The position numbers were made by a program, and so were the translations under genes. Below are positions 52,306 through 62,700 of a stretch of DNA of 64,000 nt, in pieces (positions within the stretch are counted from its first letter, which is position 1; each line of letters opens with the position of its first letter). Source of the stretch: Saprospiraceae bacterium (GTDB taxonomy: Bacteria; Bacteroidota; Bacteroidia; Chitinophagales; Saprospiraceae); contig JALHLK010000022.1 in assembly GCA_022844565.1 (NCBI GenBank), positions 1 to 64,000 on the forward strand. Reading direction: 5' to 3'. The notes under the pieces are model-generated. The model did no database searches. It worked only from the letters and a program-made list of their open reading frames with translations, and had not been told where the DNA came from.

Positions 52306-53742
52306 GTGAAAGAACGAAAATCCATCTACATCCTCCGCCTCCTCGAACCCAACGAAATCATTCGCTTTCGAAAGTTTTTGGAATCGCCCTATTTTAATCT
52401 AAAACAAGAAATGATCACTTTCTTGGAAGTGGCAATGGAATACATCGGTGAAGGTAAGGAGGAAGTTTTTATAGAAAATGAAGTGTTTTGGAGTAAAATT
52501 TTTAAAGAAGTTTATGATGACTTAAAATTCAGGAAATTAAATTCTGATTTTAACCATTTGGTAGAGGAATTTATGGTACAAGAAGAGTTTGGAGCAGATA
52601 AACAAAATCGCAATTTGCTAAAGATACAGGCATTGAGTAAGAGAGGAGGGGAGAAGATGTACGAATCCTTGAAGCAAGATGTGGAGTTTGGAAGGAAGAT
52701 AGATCCCAATCGCAATGCCAATTATTACCTACACTTATATAATATAGAGAAGTCCATTTTTAAGCTCATTCCAGATGAAGAAAGGAAAAAAGATTTTAAA
52801 GATATCAACATCGATAAAATATCAGAGAATTTGGATATCTACTTTATTGCTGAAAAGCTAAAATATTACTCAGACATATTAAGTTGGAACCAAATCTACA
52901 ATACCTCGCTCAATATGCGCGGTATAGAGATAGTCATGAAGCTAGCCAATAATCCATTGTTTAGGGATGTACCCGTCATTGCTATTTTTATGAAAATCAT
53001 ATTAATCAAAACGCTTGAGGAAAATGAAGAACATTATTTTGAATTAAAAAATTTAATAGATCAGCACCTTTATTTATTCCCGAAGAATGAAGCAAAAGAA
53101 ATTATTGATCAAGCATTAAACTATACAATAAAAAAAGTCAACCTTGGACTCAAAAGTTATCCTAAGGAATCCCTAGACTTATACAAAAAGGGACTAAGGA
53201 ACGATTTATTGTTTATTAAAGGCGTTTTAGAAATTTCAGATTTTAGAAATATAGTGTTTATGGGATTAAGAGTTGGTGATATAAAATGGGTTGAGAACTT
53301 CATTTATGAATATAAGGAAAACCTGGAAGACAGATCTAAAGACAATGCTTTTTTCTTTTCATTAGCCAGATTGGAAACCTACAAAAAGAACTACAATAAA
53401 GTAATTGAATATCTTAACAAGATAAATTATGATGATATTTGGTATAATTTAAATGGCAGATCCCTACTAATAGCAGCTTATTATGAACTTTATGAATTTG
53501 ATGCATTAGAATCATTATTCCAAAGTTACAAAACATATATCAATAGAGAAAAGCTACTTCTTAAACACAGAAAAAAAAATTACCTCGACTTCATAAAATA
53601 CACCTCCAAACTTATGAAACTAACCAAATATGACCAAGACAAATTAAAAAAGCTCAAACAAGACTTACTTGATACACCTGGTGTAGTAAACAAACCTTGG
53701 CTTTTGGAAAAAATGGATGAACTCCTTATCCAGAAAAAGTAG
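52306..53742 (+). CDS. Uncharacterised helical protein (478 residues)
   Basis: No named domain is recognised. The N terminus carries the pattern LLEPNEIIRFRKFLESPYFN (residues 12-31), which I recall in Saprospirales proteins of unknown function; this is a recollection, not a search result. The rest is almost entirely alpha-helical, rich in Lys and Glu, with repeats resembling TPR helices. No signal peptide or membrane segment. The start is GTG at 52306, immediately after a repeat array, so its promoter lies in the repeats or they act as its leader. Confidence 0.7.
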   Translation: MKERKSIYILRLLEPNEIIRFRKFLESPYFNLKQEMITFLEVAMEYIGEGKEEVFIENEVFWSKIFKEVYDDLKFRKLNSDFNHLVEEFMVQEEFGADKQNRNLLKIQALSKRGGEKMYESLKQDVEFGRKIDPNRNANYYLHLYNIEKSIFKLIPDEERKKDFKDINIDKISENLDIYFIAEKLKYYSDILSWNQIYNTSLNMRGIEIVMKLANNPLFRDVPVIAIFMKIILIKTLEENEEHYFELKNLIDQHLYLFPKNEAKEIIDQALNYTIKKVNLGLKSYPKESLDLYKKGLRNDLLFIKGVLEISDFRNIVFMGLRVGDIKWVENFIYEYKENLEDRSKDNAFFFSLARLETYKKNYNKVIEYLNKINYDDIWYNLNGRSLLIAAYYELYEFDALESLFQSYKTYINREKLLLKHRKKNYLDFIKYTSKLMKLTKYDQDKLKKLKQDLLDTPGVVNKPWLLEKMDELLIQKK

Positions 53743-53779
53743 TGAAGGAACTTACCCCTCCACTACCCCAATAGCTTAC

Positions 53780-53848
53780 CTACCAGCCATTTATCTCATC
53801 CTTTACAACACCCAAAGCGGCTAGGATTACTGTGATGATTACGTCCAT
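53780..53848 (-). CDS. Possible tiny hydrophobic peptide (22 residues)
   Basis: A complete minus-strand frame from ATG at 53848 to TAG at 53780, reading MDVIITVILAALGVVKDEINGW. It is a hydrophobic stretch of about 15 residues followed by charged residues and a final Trp, as in small membrane peptides and some type I toxins. No clear promoter or ribosome-binding site supports it, and it could be chance. Confidence 0.25.
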   Translation of the reverse strand: MDVIITVILAALGVVKDEINGW

Positions 53849-53939
53849 CTTTTCATAATTTATATGTTACAAAATAAAATATCGGAACAAAAAAAAAAAA
53901 ACAAATTTTGTTTTACCAAGGAAATGAGGATATAATTTA

Positions 53940-54520
53940 AAAATAAATTGTTTTTATGTGCTGTTTGGACAATTAGGCAATGAGGTCAATGGACAATCAT
54001 TTCAATTGGCTAAAGCCGCAATGAATTCAATAAGCAATGATTTCAATGAGGTAATTTGCTAAAGTCATAATGACTTCAATGGGCAATTTTTGCAAAAAGC
54101 AATTTGGTAAATAAGCAAAAGGAGCTAAATAGCATCTATAAATAGCATTAAATAAAAATGGCAGCCTAATTTTCTTAAACTGCCACAAACCCTTTTCTTT
54201 TAAATTGGGTTAATCAAATTCATGGGATAGCCTCTCGACTTACATCTTGAAATAAACAAACTCAATGGTGTATATACTAAAATCATGCCAAGATCAAAAA
54301 GTCTATAAGCCAAAAGTCATAAAGTCACAACAGGAGACCAACAGCTAAAGACGAATGAAGTAGTTATTTCGATGGGCAATGAAGCAATTTGCTGAAGCTA
54401 CAATTAAGCAATGTGGTTAACGGGGAATGAAGTCAAAATGCAATTTGGCAAAACAGCAATTGCTAGGAGTTCAATTTCGAGCCAAAGACTAAAGACAAAC
54501 AGCTAAAGACCTATTGTGTG
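53940..54520. repeat. Degenerate GCAAT-rich repeat stretch in a 1-kb gap
   Basis: Words such as GCAATTTGGCAA, GGCAATGAGG and GCAATGAAGCAATTTGC recur irregularly between 53960-54120 and 54360-54470. A 27-bp copy shared (inverted) with 41990-42016 is at 54484-54510. Apart from these, a hairpin at 54159 and the tiny peptide frame, no gene is visible in 53743-54764. Confidence 0.65.
54159..54185. terminator. Short hairpin (TGGCAG/CTGCCA)
   Basis: A 6-bp stem with a 15-nt loop resembling the terminator at 43684-43713 in both stem and loop. No gene ends near it, so it may be a repeat copy rather than a working terminator. Confidence 0.35.
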
Positions 54521-54684
54521 ACCTCAGTATATACTTCATTGTAAGCTCAAAACGTATTTTTATAAATTTAGAATTGTGACATCATAAAAAGTGGCTTGAT
54601 GGTGATATAAAAGTGAACTACAATCCAATGTGGATAAAAAAATGCAACCTGAAGAAAAAAAATGAAAAAAAATAGTAAAAGTAT

Positions 54685-54714
54685 TTTGAAATATCATAGA
54701 AAGCTGTACATTTG
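54685..54714 (+). promoter_or_regulatory. Promoter of the tRNA-tuf-secE-rpoB block
   Basis: TTTG at 54685-54688 and TACATTTG at 54707-54714, 18 bp apart, fit the Bacteroidota -33/-7 consensus very well and lie 51 bp ahead of the first tRNA. Confidence 0.7.
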
Positions 54715-54764
54715 CACCACTTTTGAAGAAAAGTAGTATTAAGGTAGTTGGAAAAATATAAAAT

Positions 54765-54838
54765 GCCGGTGTAGCTCAGTTGGCCAGAGCAGCTGATTTG
54801 TAATCAGCTGGTCGGGGGTTCGAATCCCTCCACCGGCT
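54765..54838 (+). tRNA. tRNA-Thr (anticodon TGT)
   Basis: A 74-base cloverleaf: acceptor GCCGGTG pairs with CACCGGC, anticodon stem GCTGA/TCAGC around TTTGTAA, T arm with GGTTCGAATCC. CCA is not encoded. Confidence 0.97.
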
Positions 54839-54874
54839 CAATTTTATAGAAAAAAATGACCTAATTAGGTTAAT

Positions 54875-54957
54875 GGGGGTACGCCGAAGTTGGAGAGACG
54901 GGGCAGACTGTAAATCTGTTGCTTTTAGCTGAGTAGGTTCGAATCCCACTACCCCCA
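54875..54957 (+). tRNA. tRNA-Tyr (anticodon GTA)
   Basis: An 83-base type II tRNA with a long variable arm: acceptor GGGGGTA pairs with TACCCCC, anticodon loop CTGTAAA, T arm GGTTCGAATCC. Confidence 0.96.
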
Positions 54958-54989
54958 CAATTTGAAATAAAGAGAAAGTGAAATATTAG

Positions 54990-55062
54990 GCGGGAGTAGC
55001 TCAGTTGGTAGAGCATCAGCCTTCCAAGCTGAGGGTCGCGAGTTCGAGTCTCGTCTCCCGCT
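54990..55062 (+). tRNA. tRNA-Gly (anticodon TCC)
   Basis: A 73-base cloverleaf: GCGGGAG pairs with CTCCCGC, anticodon stem TCAGC/GCTGA around CTTCCAA, T arm AGTTCGAGTCT. Confidence 0.97.
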
Positions 55063-55115
55063 CAACAATCACAAAAAAACAATGAAAAGGAAATTGGAAA
55101 TTTCACGATTACTTT

Positions 55116-55187
<72 letters not shown>

Positions 55188-55238
55188 CAAAATGAATATT
55201 ATATTAACTATTATTTAAATATCGTAAAAACTTAGGCA

Positions 55239-56435
55239 ATGGCTAAAGGAACGTTTCAGAGAACAAAACCACACGTAAACATAGGTACGATTGGTCACGT
55301 TGACCACGGTAAGACGACGCTTACTGCGGCAATTACATATGTCCTTTCAGAAGATGGATTCGCAGAGAAAAAAGATTATGATTCAATCGATGCTGCTCCA
55401 GAAGAGAAAGAAAGAGGTATTACAATTAATACTGCTCACGTTGAGTACGAAACTATTAACAGACACTACGCTCACGTTGACTGTCCAGGTCACGCGGATT
55501 ATGTGAAAAACATGGTTACTGGTGCTGCTCAAATGGATGGTGCTATTCTTGTGGTTGCGGCTACAGATGGTCCTATGCCTCAAACTAGAGAGCACATTCT
55601 ACTTGCTAAGCAAGTTGGTGTTCCTAATATAGTGGTATTCATGAATAAAGTTGATTTAGTAGACGATCCAGAAATGCTAGAACTAGTAGAAATGGAAGTT
55701 AGAGAATTACTTACTGCTTATGGATTTGATGGCGATAATGCTTCTGTTATTCAAGGTTCTGCTATCAAGGCACTTGAAGGAACTCCTGAAGGTAAAGCAG
55801 CTATCAAAGCACTTATGGCAGCAGTTGATGCTGAAATTCCTGAGCCAGTAAGAGAAGTTGATAAGCCTTTCCTTATGCCAGTAGAAGACGTATTCTCTAT
55901 CACAGGTAGAGGTACAGTAGCAACGGGTAGAATAGAAAAAGGTGTTATCAACGTTGGTGATCCAGTTGAAATCATTGGTATGATGAAGGCAGATGAGAAG
56001 CCAATTGCTTCAGTTTGTACTGGAGTTGAGATGTTTAGAAAACTTCTTGATAGAGGAGAAGCTGGTGATAATGCTGGTATCTTACTTAGAGGTGTTGATA
56101 AAGAGCAGATCAAAAGAGGAATGGTTATTGTTAAGCCTAACTCTGTTAAGCCGCATTCTAAATTCCAGTGTGAAGTTTACGTATTAAGCAAAGAAGAAGG
56201 TGGTCGACATACTCCATTCTTTAATGGTTATAGACCTCAGTTTTACTTCAGAACAACTGACGTAACAGGTGATGTTAACTTACCGGAAAATGTTGAAATG
56301 GTTATGCCAGGAGATAACGTGACATTGACTGTACAATTAGTGAGCCCAATTGCAATGGAGAAAGGATTAAGATTTGCAATTAGAGAAGGTGGTAGAACTA
56401 TTGGAGCAGGTCAGGTGACTGAAATCCTAGCATAG
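55239..56435 (+). CDS. tuf: Elongation factor Tu
   Basis: The GTPase that delivers aminoacyl-tRNA to the ribosome. P-loop [10 protein letters not shown] at residues 18-27, switch region [14 protein letters not shown] near 59, [12 protein letters not shown] near 81, NKVD near 136-139 and the C-terminal domains with [14 protein letters not shown]. 398 residues, normal. Follows four tRNA genes (51 bp) as in most Bacteroidota. Confidence 0.98.
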   Translation: MAKGTFQRTKPHVNIGTIGHVDHGKTTLTAAITYVLSEDGFAEKKDYDSIDAAPEEKERGITINTAHVEYETINRHYAHVDCPGHADYVKNMVTGAAQMDGAILVVAATDGPMPQTREHILLAKQVGVPNIVVFMNKVDLVDDPEMLELVEMEVRELLTAYGFDGDNASVIQGSAIKALEGTPEGKAAIKALMAAVDAEIPEPVREVDKPFLMPVEDVFSITGRGTVATGRIEKGVINVGDPVEIIGMMKADEKPIASVCTGVEMFRKLLDRGEAGDNAGILLRGVDKEQIKRGMVIVKPNSVKPHSKFQCEVYVLSKEEGGRHTPFFNGYRPQFYFRTTDVTGDVNLPENVEMVMPGDNVTLTVQLVSPIAMEKGLRFAIREGGRTIGAGQVTEILA

Positions 56436-56460
56436 TACTAGATAAATTTTGAATAAATAA

Positions 56461-56497
56461 ACAGAATTAAGTGCTTTTACCAAGCACTTAATTCTGT
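56461..56497 (+). terminator. Strong hairpin between tuf and tRNA-Trp
   Basis: A 16-bp perfect stem (56461-56476 with 56482-56497) and 5-nt loop follow the tuf stop by 25 bp. Only a weak T-rich tail follows, so it may end some tuf transcripts or mark a processing site before the tRNA. Confidence 0.6.
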
Positions 56498-56509
56498 ATT
56501 TATAGACAA

Positions 56510-56582
56510 AGGGGAGTAGCTCAATTGGTAGAGTGGCGGTCTCCAAAACCGTAGGCTGCAGGTTCGAGCCCTGTCTTCCCTG
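56510..56582 (+). tRNA. tRNA-Trp (anticodon CCA)
   Basis: A 73-base cloverleaf: AGGGGAG pairs with CTTCCCT (one wobble), anticodon loop CTCCAAA, T arm GGTTCGAGCC. Lies between tuf and secE, the usual place. Confidence 0.97.
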
Positions 56583-56600
56583 CAAAAACAAAAACTGAGA

Positions 56601-56786
56601 ATGGAGAGTCTTAGATTATATATAAAAGAAAGTATTGACGAATTAGTGAATAATGTGACTTGGCCAACTTGGTCTGAGTTAGTACAAAGTACAGTGTTAG
56701 TACTTGTAGCTTCAGTTATATTCGCGATAGTCATTTTTGTAATGGATAGCGCATCTAATTTTGGGTTAGGCTTAATCTATAATTAA
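56601..56786 (+). CDS. secE: Preprotein translocase subunit SecE
   Basis: A 61-residue inner-membrane protein of the SecYEG channel. One amphipathic helix (RLYIKESIDELVNNVTWPTW) and one transmembrane helix (VLVLVASVIFAIVIFVMD, about 31-48), the minimal SecE form. Next to nusG (16 bp), as in most bacteria. Confidence 0.95.
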   Translation: MESLRLYIKESIDELVNNVTWPTWSELVQSTVLVLVASVIFAIVIFVMDSASNFGLGLIYN

Positions 56787-56802
56787 TTTTTAATTCAAAA
56801 GA

Positions 56803-57351
56803 ATGAGCGAAACTTCAAGGTGGTATTCATTAAGAGTAATTTCTGGAAAGGAAAAGAAAATCAAAGAAAAGATTGACTTAGAAATAGATAGAAATGGCTG
56901 GACTTCTGTAGTTTTACAGGTTGTTGTACCTATTGAGAAGGTATTTAAAATGATGAATGGTAAGAAAAGGACCTTAGAAAGGAATATTTTACCAGGCTAC
57001 ATTTTAGTGGAGGCAGAGCCTGATAAGTTTTCTGGAGAAATAGTACAAAGTATTAGTAACCTTACAAATGTTATGCATTTCTTGGGTAAAACAAACCCAA
57101 TTCCTATGACTCAAGTAGAAGCTAATAGAATGTTAGGTAAAGTGGATGAGTCAACAGAAATGGGTGAAATGATGGTTGACCCATTCTTAGTGGATGAAAC
57201 CATAAAGATAATCGATGGACCTTTCAAAGACTTCATAGGTGAAGTAAAAGAGGTAAATGAAGAAAGAAAGAAACTGAAAGTTATCGTTAAAATATTTGGA
57301 CGAGGTACTGAAGTGGAATTAAATTTTGGACAAGTAGAAAAACAATCATAA
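56803..57351 (+). CDS. nusG: Transcription termination/antitermination factor NusG
   Basis: Binds RNA polymerase and couples it to Rho or ribosomes. N-terminal NGN domain (RWYSLRVISGKEKKIKEKID, then RNILPGYILVEAEPD near 63-78) and C-terminal KOW domain (DETIKIIDGPFKDFIGEVKEVNEERKKLKV near 126-158). 182 residues, normal. Confidence 0.96.
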   Translation: MSETSRWYSLRVISGKEKKIKEKIDLEIDRNGWTSVVLQVVVPIEKVFKMMNGKKRTLERNILPGYILVEAEPDKFSGEIVQSISNLTNVMHFLGKTNPIPMTQVEANRMLGKVDESTEMGEMMVDPFLVDETIKIIDGPFKDFIGEVKEVNEERKKLKVIVKIFGRGTEVELNFGQVEKQS

Positions 57352-57398
57352 GATACTATTGCTTCCATGGTATCAAATATATTTTAAATTAATAGAAA

Positions 57399-57836
57399 AT
57401 GGCAAAAGAGGTAGATGTTTATGTTAAACTCCAAGTAAAGGGAGGAGCTGCTAACCCAGCACCACCAGTAGGACCTGCTTTAGGTTCGAAGGGAGTAAAC
57501 ATTATGGAGTTCTGTAAAAGGTTTAATGCTGCTACCCAAGATCAGATGGGTAAAATAGTACCAGTATTAATCTCGGTATACAAAGATAAATCATTTGATT
57601 TTGTAATAAAGACACCACCAGCGGCAGTTCAATTAATGGAAGCGGCTAAAATTAAATCTGGTTCAGCTGCACCAAATAGGGTAAAAGTTGGCTCTGTTTC
57701 ATGGGATCAAGTAAGATTAATTGCGGAAGACAAAATGAAGGATTTAAATGCTTTCACTTTAGAGTCTGCGATGACAATGGTAGCTGGTACCGCAAGATCA
57801 ATGGGTCTTACAGTAAGTGGTGATGCTCCATTTTAA
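57399..57836 (+). CDS. rplK: 50S ribosomal protein L11
   Basis: Part of the GTPase-associated centre. [38 protein letters not shown] and the C-terminal rRNA-binding domain ending [15 protein letters not shown]. 145 residues. First of the L11-L1 pair. Confidence 0.97.
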   Translation: MAKEVDVYVKLQVKGGAANPAPPVGPALGSKGVNIMEFCKRFNAATQDQMGKIVPVLISVYKDKSFDFVIKTPPAAVQLMEAAKIKSGSAAPNRVKVGSVSWDQVRLIAEDKMKDLNAFTLESAMTMVAGTARSMGLTVSGDAPF

Positions 57837-57899
57837 TAAGAAGTATTAACTAACAAGGGAGATTGATATCAATCGTTCGTACCTTAAAATTTTTTAAAT

Positions 57900-58589
57900 A
57901 TGGCAAAAATTTCTAAAAAAAGAAAAGCTGCTGAAGAAAAAGTAGACGCTAAAAAGTTCTACAATCTTACAGATGCAGTAACACTGGTAAAAGAAGTAAA
58001 TACTACAAAATTTGATTCGTCTGTAGATTTGCACGTTAGACTTGGTGTTGACCCTAGAAAAGCTGATCAAGCTATCAGAGGTACAGTGACCCTTCCAAAT
58101 GGAACAGGAAAATCGAAATCAGTATTGGTATTATGTAATCCGGACAAAGAAGAAGCTGCAAAAAATGCTGGTGCTGACTTTGTAGGTTTAGATGATTACA
58201 TTGCAAAGATTAAAGGAGGTTGGACTGATGTTGACGTAATTATAGCAACTCCTGATGTCATGGCAAAATTAGGTCAAATAGGTAGAATACTTGGACCAAG
58301 AAATTTAATGCCAAATCCAAAAACTGGAACGGTAACAACTGATGTGGCTGGAGCAGTGACAGATGTGAAAAAAGGTAAAATATCTTTTAGAGTTGATAAA
58401 TATGGTATTATTCACTCAACAGTTGGAAGAGTATCTTTCAAACCTGAACAATTGGCTGAAAATATCAAAGAGTTTGTTCAGACTTTAGAAAGAATGAAAC
58501 CATCAACAGCAAAAGGTACTTACATGCGATCTGTAAGTGTGGCAAGTACGATGAGTCCAGGAATCAAGATTGATTCTAAGTCTATTTAA
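57900..58589 (+). CDS. rplA: 50S ribosomal protein L1
   Basis: L1-stalk protein and, in many bacteria, autoregulator of the L11 operon. Shows [24 protein letters not shown] near residue 39 and [19 protein letters not shown] near 125. 229 residues. A small palindrome, GATTGATATCAATC, lies in the 63-bp gap before it and could be an RNA element. Confidence 0.97.
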   Translation: MAKISKKRKAAEEKVDAKKFYNLTDAVTLVKEVNTTKFDSSVDLHVRLGVDPRKADQAIRGTVTLPNGTGKSKSVLVLCNPDKEEAAKNAGADFVGLDDYIAKIKGGWTDVDVIIATPDVMAKLGQIGRILGPRNLMPNPKTGTVTTDVAGAVTDVKKGKISFRVDKYGIIHSTVGRVSFKPEQLAENIKEFVQTLERMKPSTAKGTYMRSVSVASTMSPGIKIDSKSI

Positions 58590-58612
58590 TCATCATCAAT
58601 AATAGAATAGTA

Positions 58613-59140
58613 ATGAAAAAACAAGATAAAGGAGTATTGATAGAAGATTTAAAAGCAAAATTAGATCAAAACACTAATTTTTATTTAGCTGACTCTTCAT
58701 CATTATCAGTAGCACAAATCAATAACTTCAGAAGGATATGCTTTGAAAAAGGAATAGAGGTTTTGGTAGTTAAAAACACTTTAGCTAGAAAGGCTATGGA
58801 ATCATTTGATGAAAGCAAAAATTTTGCCGAATTGTATGATTCATTAGTTGGGCCAACAACACTTTTATTCGCAAATACTGCGAATTTACCAGCAAAAGTT
58901 ATAAAAGACTTTAGAAAAGCAGCTGAAAAACCATTAATCAAAGCAGCATACATAGATACAAGTATATTTATTGGTGATAATCAGATTGATGCACTTGTCA
59001 GTTTGAAATCTAAAGAACAATTGGTTGGAGAAATCATTGGATTGTTACAATCACCAGCTAAAAATGTTATTAGTGCTCTTAAATCAGGAGGTAACACAAT
59101 AGCAGGATTAGTTAAAACTCTTCAAGAAAGAGAAAATTAA
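58613..59140 (+). CDS. rplJ: 50S ribosomal protein L10
   Basis: Stalk-base protein that carries L7/L12 dimers. N-terminal rRNA-binding domain (FYLADSSSLSVAQINNFRRIC then VVKNTLARKA) and C-terminal helix for L12 binding. 175 residues. Only 23 bp after rplA, so no long L10-binding leader is present here. Confidence 0.96.
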   Translation: MKKQDKGVLIEDLKAKLDQNTNFYLADSSSLSVAQINNFRRICFEKGIEVLVVKNTLARKAMESFDESKNFAELYDSLVGPTTLLFANTANLPAKVIKDFRKAAEKPLIKAAYIDTSIFIGDNQIDALVSLKSKEQLVGEIIGLLQSPAKNVISALKSGGNTIAGLVKTLQEREN

Positions 59141-59203
59141 TACGGCTTCCAAGACAAACGCTCTATATAAATTATTTTACTAACAAATTAAAAACAAAAA
59201 AAA

Positions 59204-59584
59204 ATGGCTGATATTAAGGCATTTGCAGAGCAGCTAGTTAATCTAACTGTAAAAGAAGTAAACGAACTAGCTCAAATATTAAAAGATGAGTATGGCATTG
59301 AGCCAGCTGCAGCAGCAGTAGCAGTAGCAGCACCATCTGCAGGGGGTGGAGAAGTTGCAGAAGTAGTTGAAAAAACTGAATTTGATGTAGTATTAACTTC
59401 TGGTGGAGCTAACAAGCTTGCTGTTGTTAAAGAAGTGAAAAATCTATTAGGTTTAGGCTTGAAAGAAGCTAAAGATTTAGTGGATGGTGCACCAGCTACA
59501 TTGAAAGCAGGAGCTCCAAAAGGTGAAGCTGAAAGCATCAAAGCTGCTTTAGAAGGAGTGGGTGCTTCAGTAGAATTGAAGTAG
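59204..59584 (+). CDS. rplL: 50S ribosomal protein L7/L12
   Basis: Stalk protein that recruits translation factors. N-terminal dimerisation helices, an Ala-rich hinge ([15 protein letters not shown]), and the C-terminal domain [26 protein letters not shown] and [18 protein letters not shown]. 126 residues. Confidence 0.97.
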   Translation: MADIKAFAEQLVNLTVKEVNELAQILKDEYGIEPAAAAVAVAAPSAGGGEVAEVVEKTEFDVVLTSGGANKLAVVKEVKNLLGLGLKEAKDLVDGAPATLKAGAPKGEAESIKAALEGVGASVELK

Positions 59585-59637
59585 TCAAGCATATGGGTTT
59601 GCTTTCGAGGGCAAGTCTATATAAAAATATAGCTTTC

Positions 59638-59664
59638 GGCTTAGACGGTTCTACTGTCTAAGCC
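59638..59664 (+). promoter_or_regulatory. Hairpin between rplL and rpoB (attenuator-like)
   Basis: GGCTTAGAC and its exact complement form a 9-bp stem with a 9-nt loop, 67 bp before rpoB, not followed by a T-run. In other bacteria this gap holds an attenuator or RNase III site that tunes ribosomal protein to polymerase ratio; the same role here is inference. Confidence 0.5.
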
Positions 59665-59730
59665 TATTGCTATTTAACTCGAAAACTTTACAGTAGAAAC
59701 TGTGTTATTAAATCATTTTAAACTTCCAAA

Positions 59731-62700
59731 ATGGATTCTACAATAGCAAACAAAGTTTTATCAAACGAAAGAATAAATTTCGGAAAAATCAAATTGCCAT
59801 CTTATTACCCGGAATTATTAGACATTCAATTAAAATCTTTTCAAGAGTTTTTTCAGCTAGAGACAACTCCTGAAAACAGAATGAATGAAGGACTTTACCG
59901 AGTATTTCAAGATAACTTTCCAATTACTGACACAAGAAATATATTTGTACTTGAATTCTTAGATTATTTTGTAGATCCACCAAGATATACAATAGACGAA
60001 TGTGTACAAAGGGGTCTAACGTATAGTGTACCTTTAAAGGCAAAACTAAGGCTTTCTTGTAACGATGAAGAGCATGTTGATTTTCAAACTATCGTACAAG
60101 ATGTATTTTTAGGGAACATCCCTTATATGACTTCTAAAGGAACTTTCCTTATCAATGGAGCTGAAAGAGTAGTAGTTTCTCAGTTACACAGATCTCCAGG
60201 TGTATTTTTTAGCCAAAGTTACCACCCTAATGGAACAAAGATATTCTCCGTAAGAGTAATTCCTTTTAAAGGGGCATGGATGGAGTTTGCAACGGACATC
60301 AACTCTGTAATGTATGCTTATATAGATAGAAAAAAGAAGTTTCCAGTTACCACGTTACTTAGAGCAATTGGATTTGATTCTGATAAAGATATTTTAAATC
60401 TTTTTGACCTTTCTGAAGAAATAGAGGTTAATGATAAAAGCTTAAAATCAGCAATTGGAAGAAGATTAGCTGCTAGAGTGTTAAGAAAATGGGTTGAAGA
60501 CTTTGTTGATGAAGATACAGGCGAAGTTGTCACATTAGAGAGAAATGAAATCATCTTTGAAAGAGACGTAGTGCTCGATGAAGAGAACATTGGTCTTATA
60601 AAAGATGCAAACACTGATACGATAGTTCTTCAAAAGGAAGGATTGGATATTGACTATACCATTATATATAATACCCTTCAAAAAGACCCAACCTCTTCTG
60701 AAATGGAAGCGGTCACACATATTTATAGACAATTGAGAGGTACAGATCCACCAGACGAAGATACAGCTAGAGGTATAATTGAAAAATTGTTTTTCTCTGA
60801 CAAAAGATATAATCTTGGTGAGGTTGGTAGATATAAAATCAATAATAAATTAGGTCTAACTACTTCAATGGACACTTTGGTACTAACCAAAGAAGATATC
60901 ATTGAAATAGTAAAATACTTGGTTTCACTTGTAAACCAAAAAGCGGAACTCGACGATATTGATCACCTTAGTAATAGGAGAGTAAGAACTGTTGGGGAGC
61001 AATTGTATGCTCAATTTGGTGTAGGTCTTGCTAGAATGGCGAGGACTATTAGAGAAAGAATGAACGTAAGGGATAACGAAGTTTTTACTCCTGTTGATTT
61101 GATTAATGCAAGAACATTATCTTCCGTTATCAACTCTTTCTTTGGTACTAGTCAATTATCTCAATTTCTAGATCAAACAAATCCGCTTTCAGAAATCACT
61201 CACAAAAGAAGAATTTCTGCTTTAGGACCTGGTGGTCTTTCGAGAGAAAGGGCTGGTTTCGAGGTTAGGGACGTTCACTATTCTCATTATGGTCGATTAT
61301 GTACGATCGAAACGCCTGAAGGACCTAATATCGGTCTAATATCTACGTTGTGCGTTCACGCTAAGGTAAATAAAATGGGATTTCTTGAAACTCCATATCG
61401 AAAGGTAAATGCAGGAATAGTAGACCTTGATGGGGGTGAAACATATCTATCAGCAGAAGAAGAGGACTCAAATAAGATTGCTCAGGCAAATGCCCTAGTA
61501 AAAGCAGACGGATCATTTATCGATGACAAAATTAAGTCAAGAGAACATGGTGAATTCCCAGTTTTAAGTCCTGAAGAGGTTGATTATATTGATATAGCAC
61601 CAAATCAGATTGTAGGTGTCTCAGCATCTTTGATACCGTTTCTTGAAAATGATGATGCCAACAGGGCCTTGATGGGATCTAACATGCAACGTCAAGCAGT
61701 ACCTTTGATAAAACCTTCTTCACCAATAGTTGGAACAGGAATTGAAGCAAAGGTTGCTCAAGATTCAAATATGCTAATTAATGCAGAAGGAGATGGTACC
61801 GTTGAAAGTGTAGATGCAAATTCAATAGTAATTAAGTATGACAGAACAGATGACGATAGATTAGTTTCTTTCGACAGTGATTTTAGAGAATATAAGCTTA
61901 CGAAATTTGTAAGAACCAACCAAGCAACTTGTATAAACTTAAAACCTATTGTAAGAAAAGGTGATCGAGTTAAAAAAGGATCATTGCTTTGTGAAGGTTA
62001 TGCAACAGATAAAGGAGAACTTGCATTAGGTCAAAACTTGATGGTTGCCTTTATGCCTTGGAAAGGTTATAACTTTGAGGATGCGATCGTTTTATCGGAA
62101 AGAGTAGTAAAGGAAGACATCTTCACATCGATACATATAGAAAGTTTTGATACTGACATTCGTGATACGAAATTAGGGGAAGAAGAGCTTACGGCAGATA
62201 TTCCTAATGTGAGTGAAGAAGCAACTAAAGACTTAGACGAAAATGGTATTATCAGACTTGGTGCATGGGTAAATGAAGGCGATATTTTGATTGGTAAAAT
62301 TACTCCTAAAGGAGAATCTGACCCAACTCCAGAGGAAAAGCTTCTAAGAGCTATCTTTGGAGATAAAGCAGGAGATGTCAAGGATGCTTCGCTCAAAGCG
62401 CCACCATCAACAAGTGGTGTGGTTATCAATAAGCAATTATTTGCAAGAGCTAAAAAGGATAAATTCCAGAAAGTACAGGAAAAGGATTTATTAGCTAGAC
62501 TTGATGACGAACATGCTATTAATGTAAATGAGTTAAAAACTACACTTATTGATAAGTTGATGTTGTTATTAGACGACAATACATCTGAAGGAGTTTTTAC
62601 AATTTATAAAGAAGAATTAATTTCAAAAGGTTCCAAATTTACTCCAAAGATTTTAAAAGATTTGGATTACTCTACTGTAGATTATTCTAATTGGACCAAA

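Noticed and set aside
54776-54958. Minus-strand 60-residue frame beginning MGVVGFEPTQ across two tRNAs
   Set aside because: It is the antisense of the tRNA-Thr and tRNA-Tyr genes, a well-known annotation artefact.
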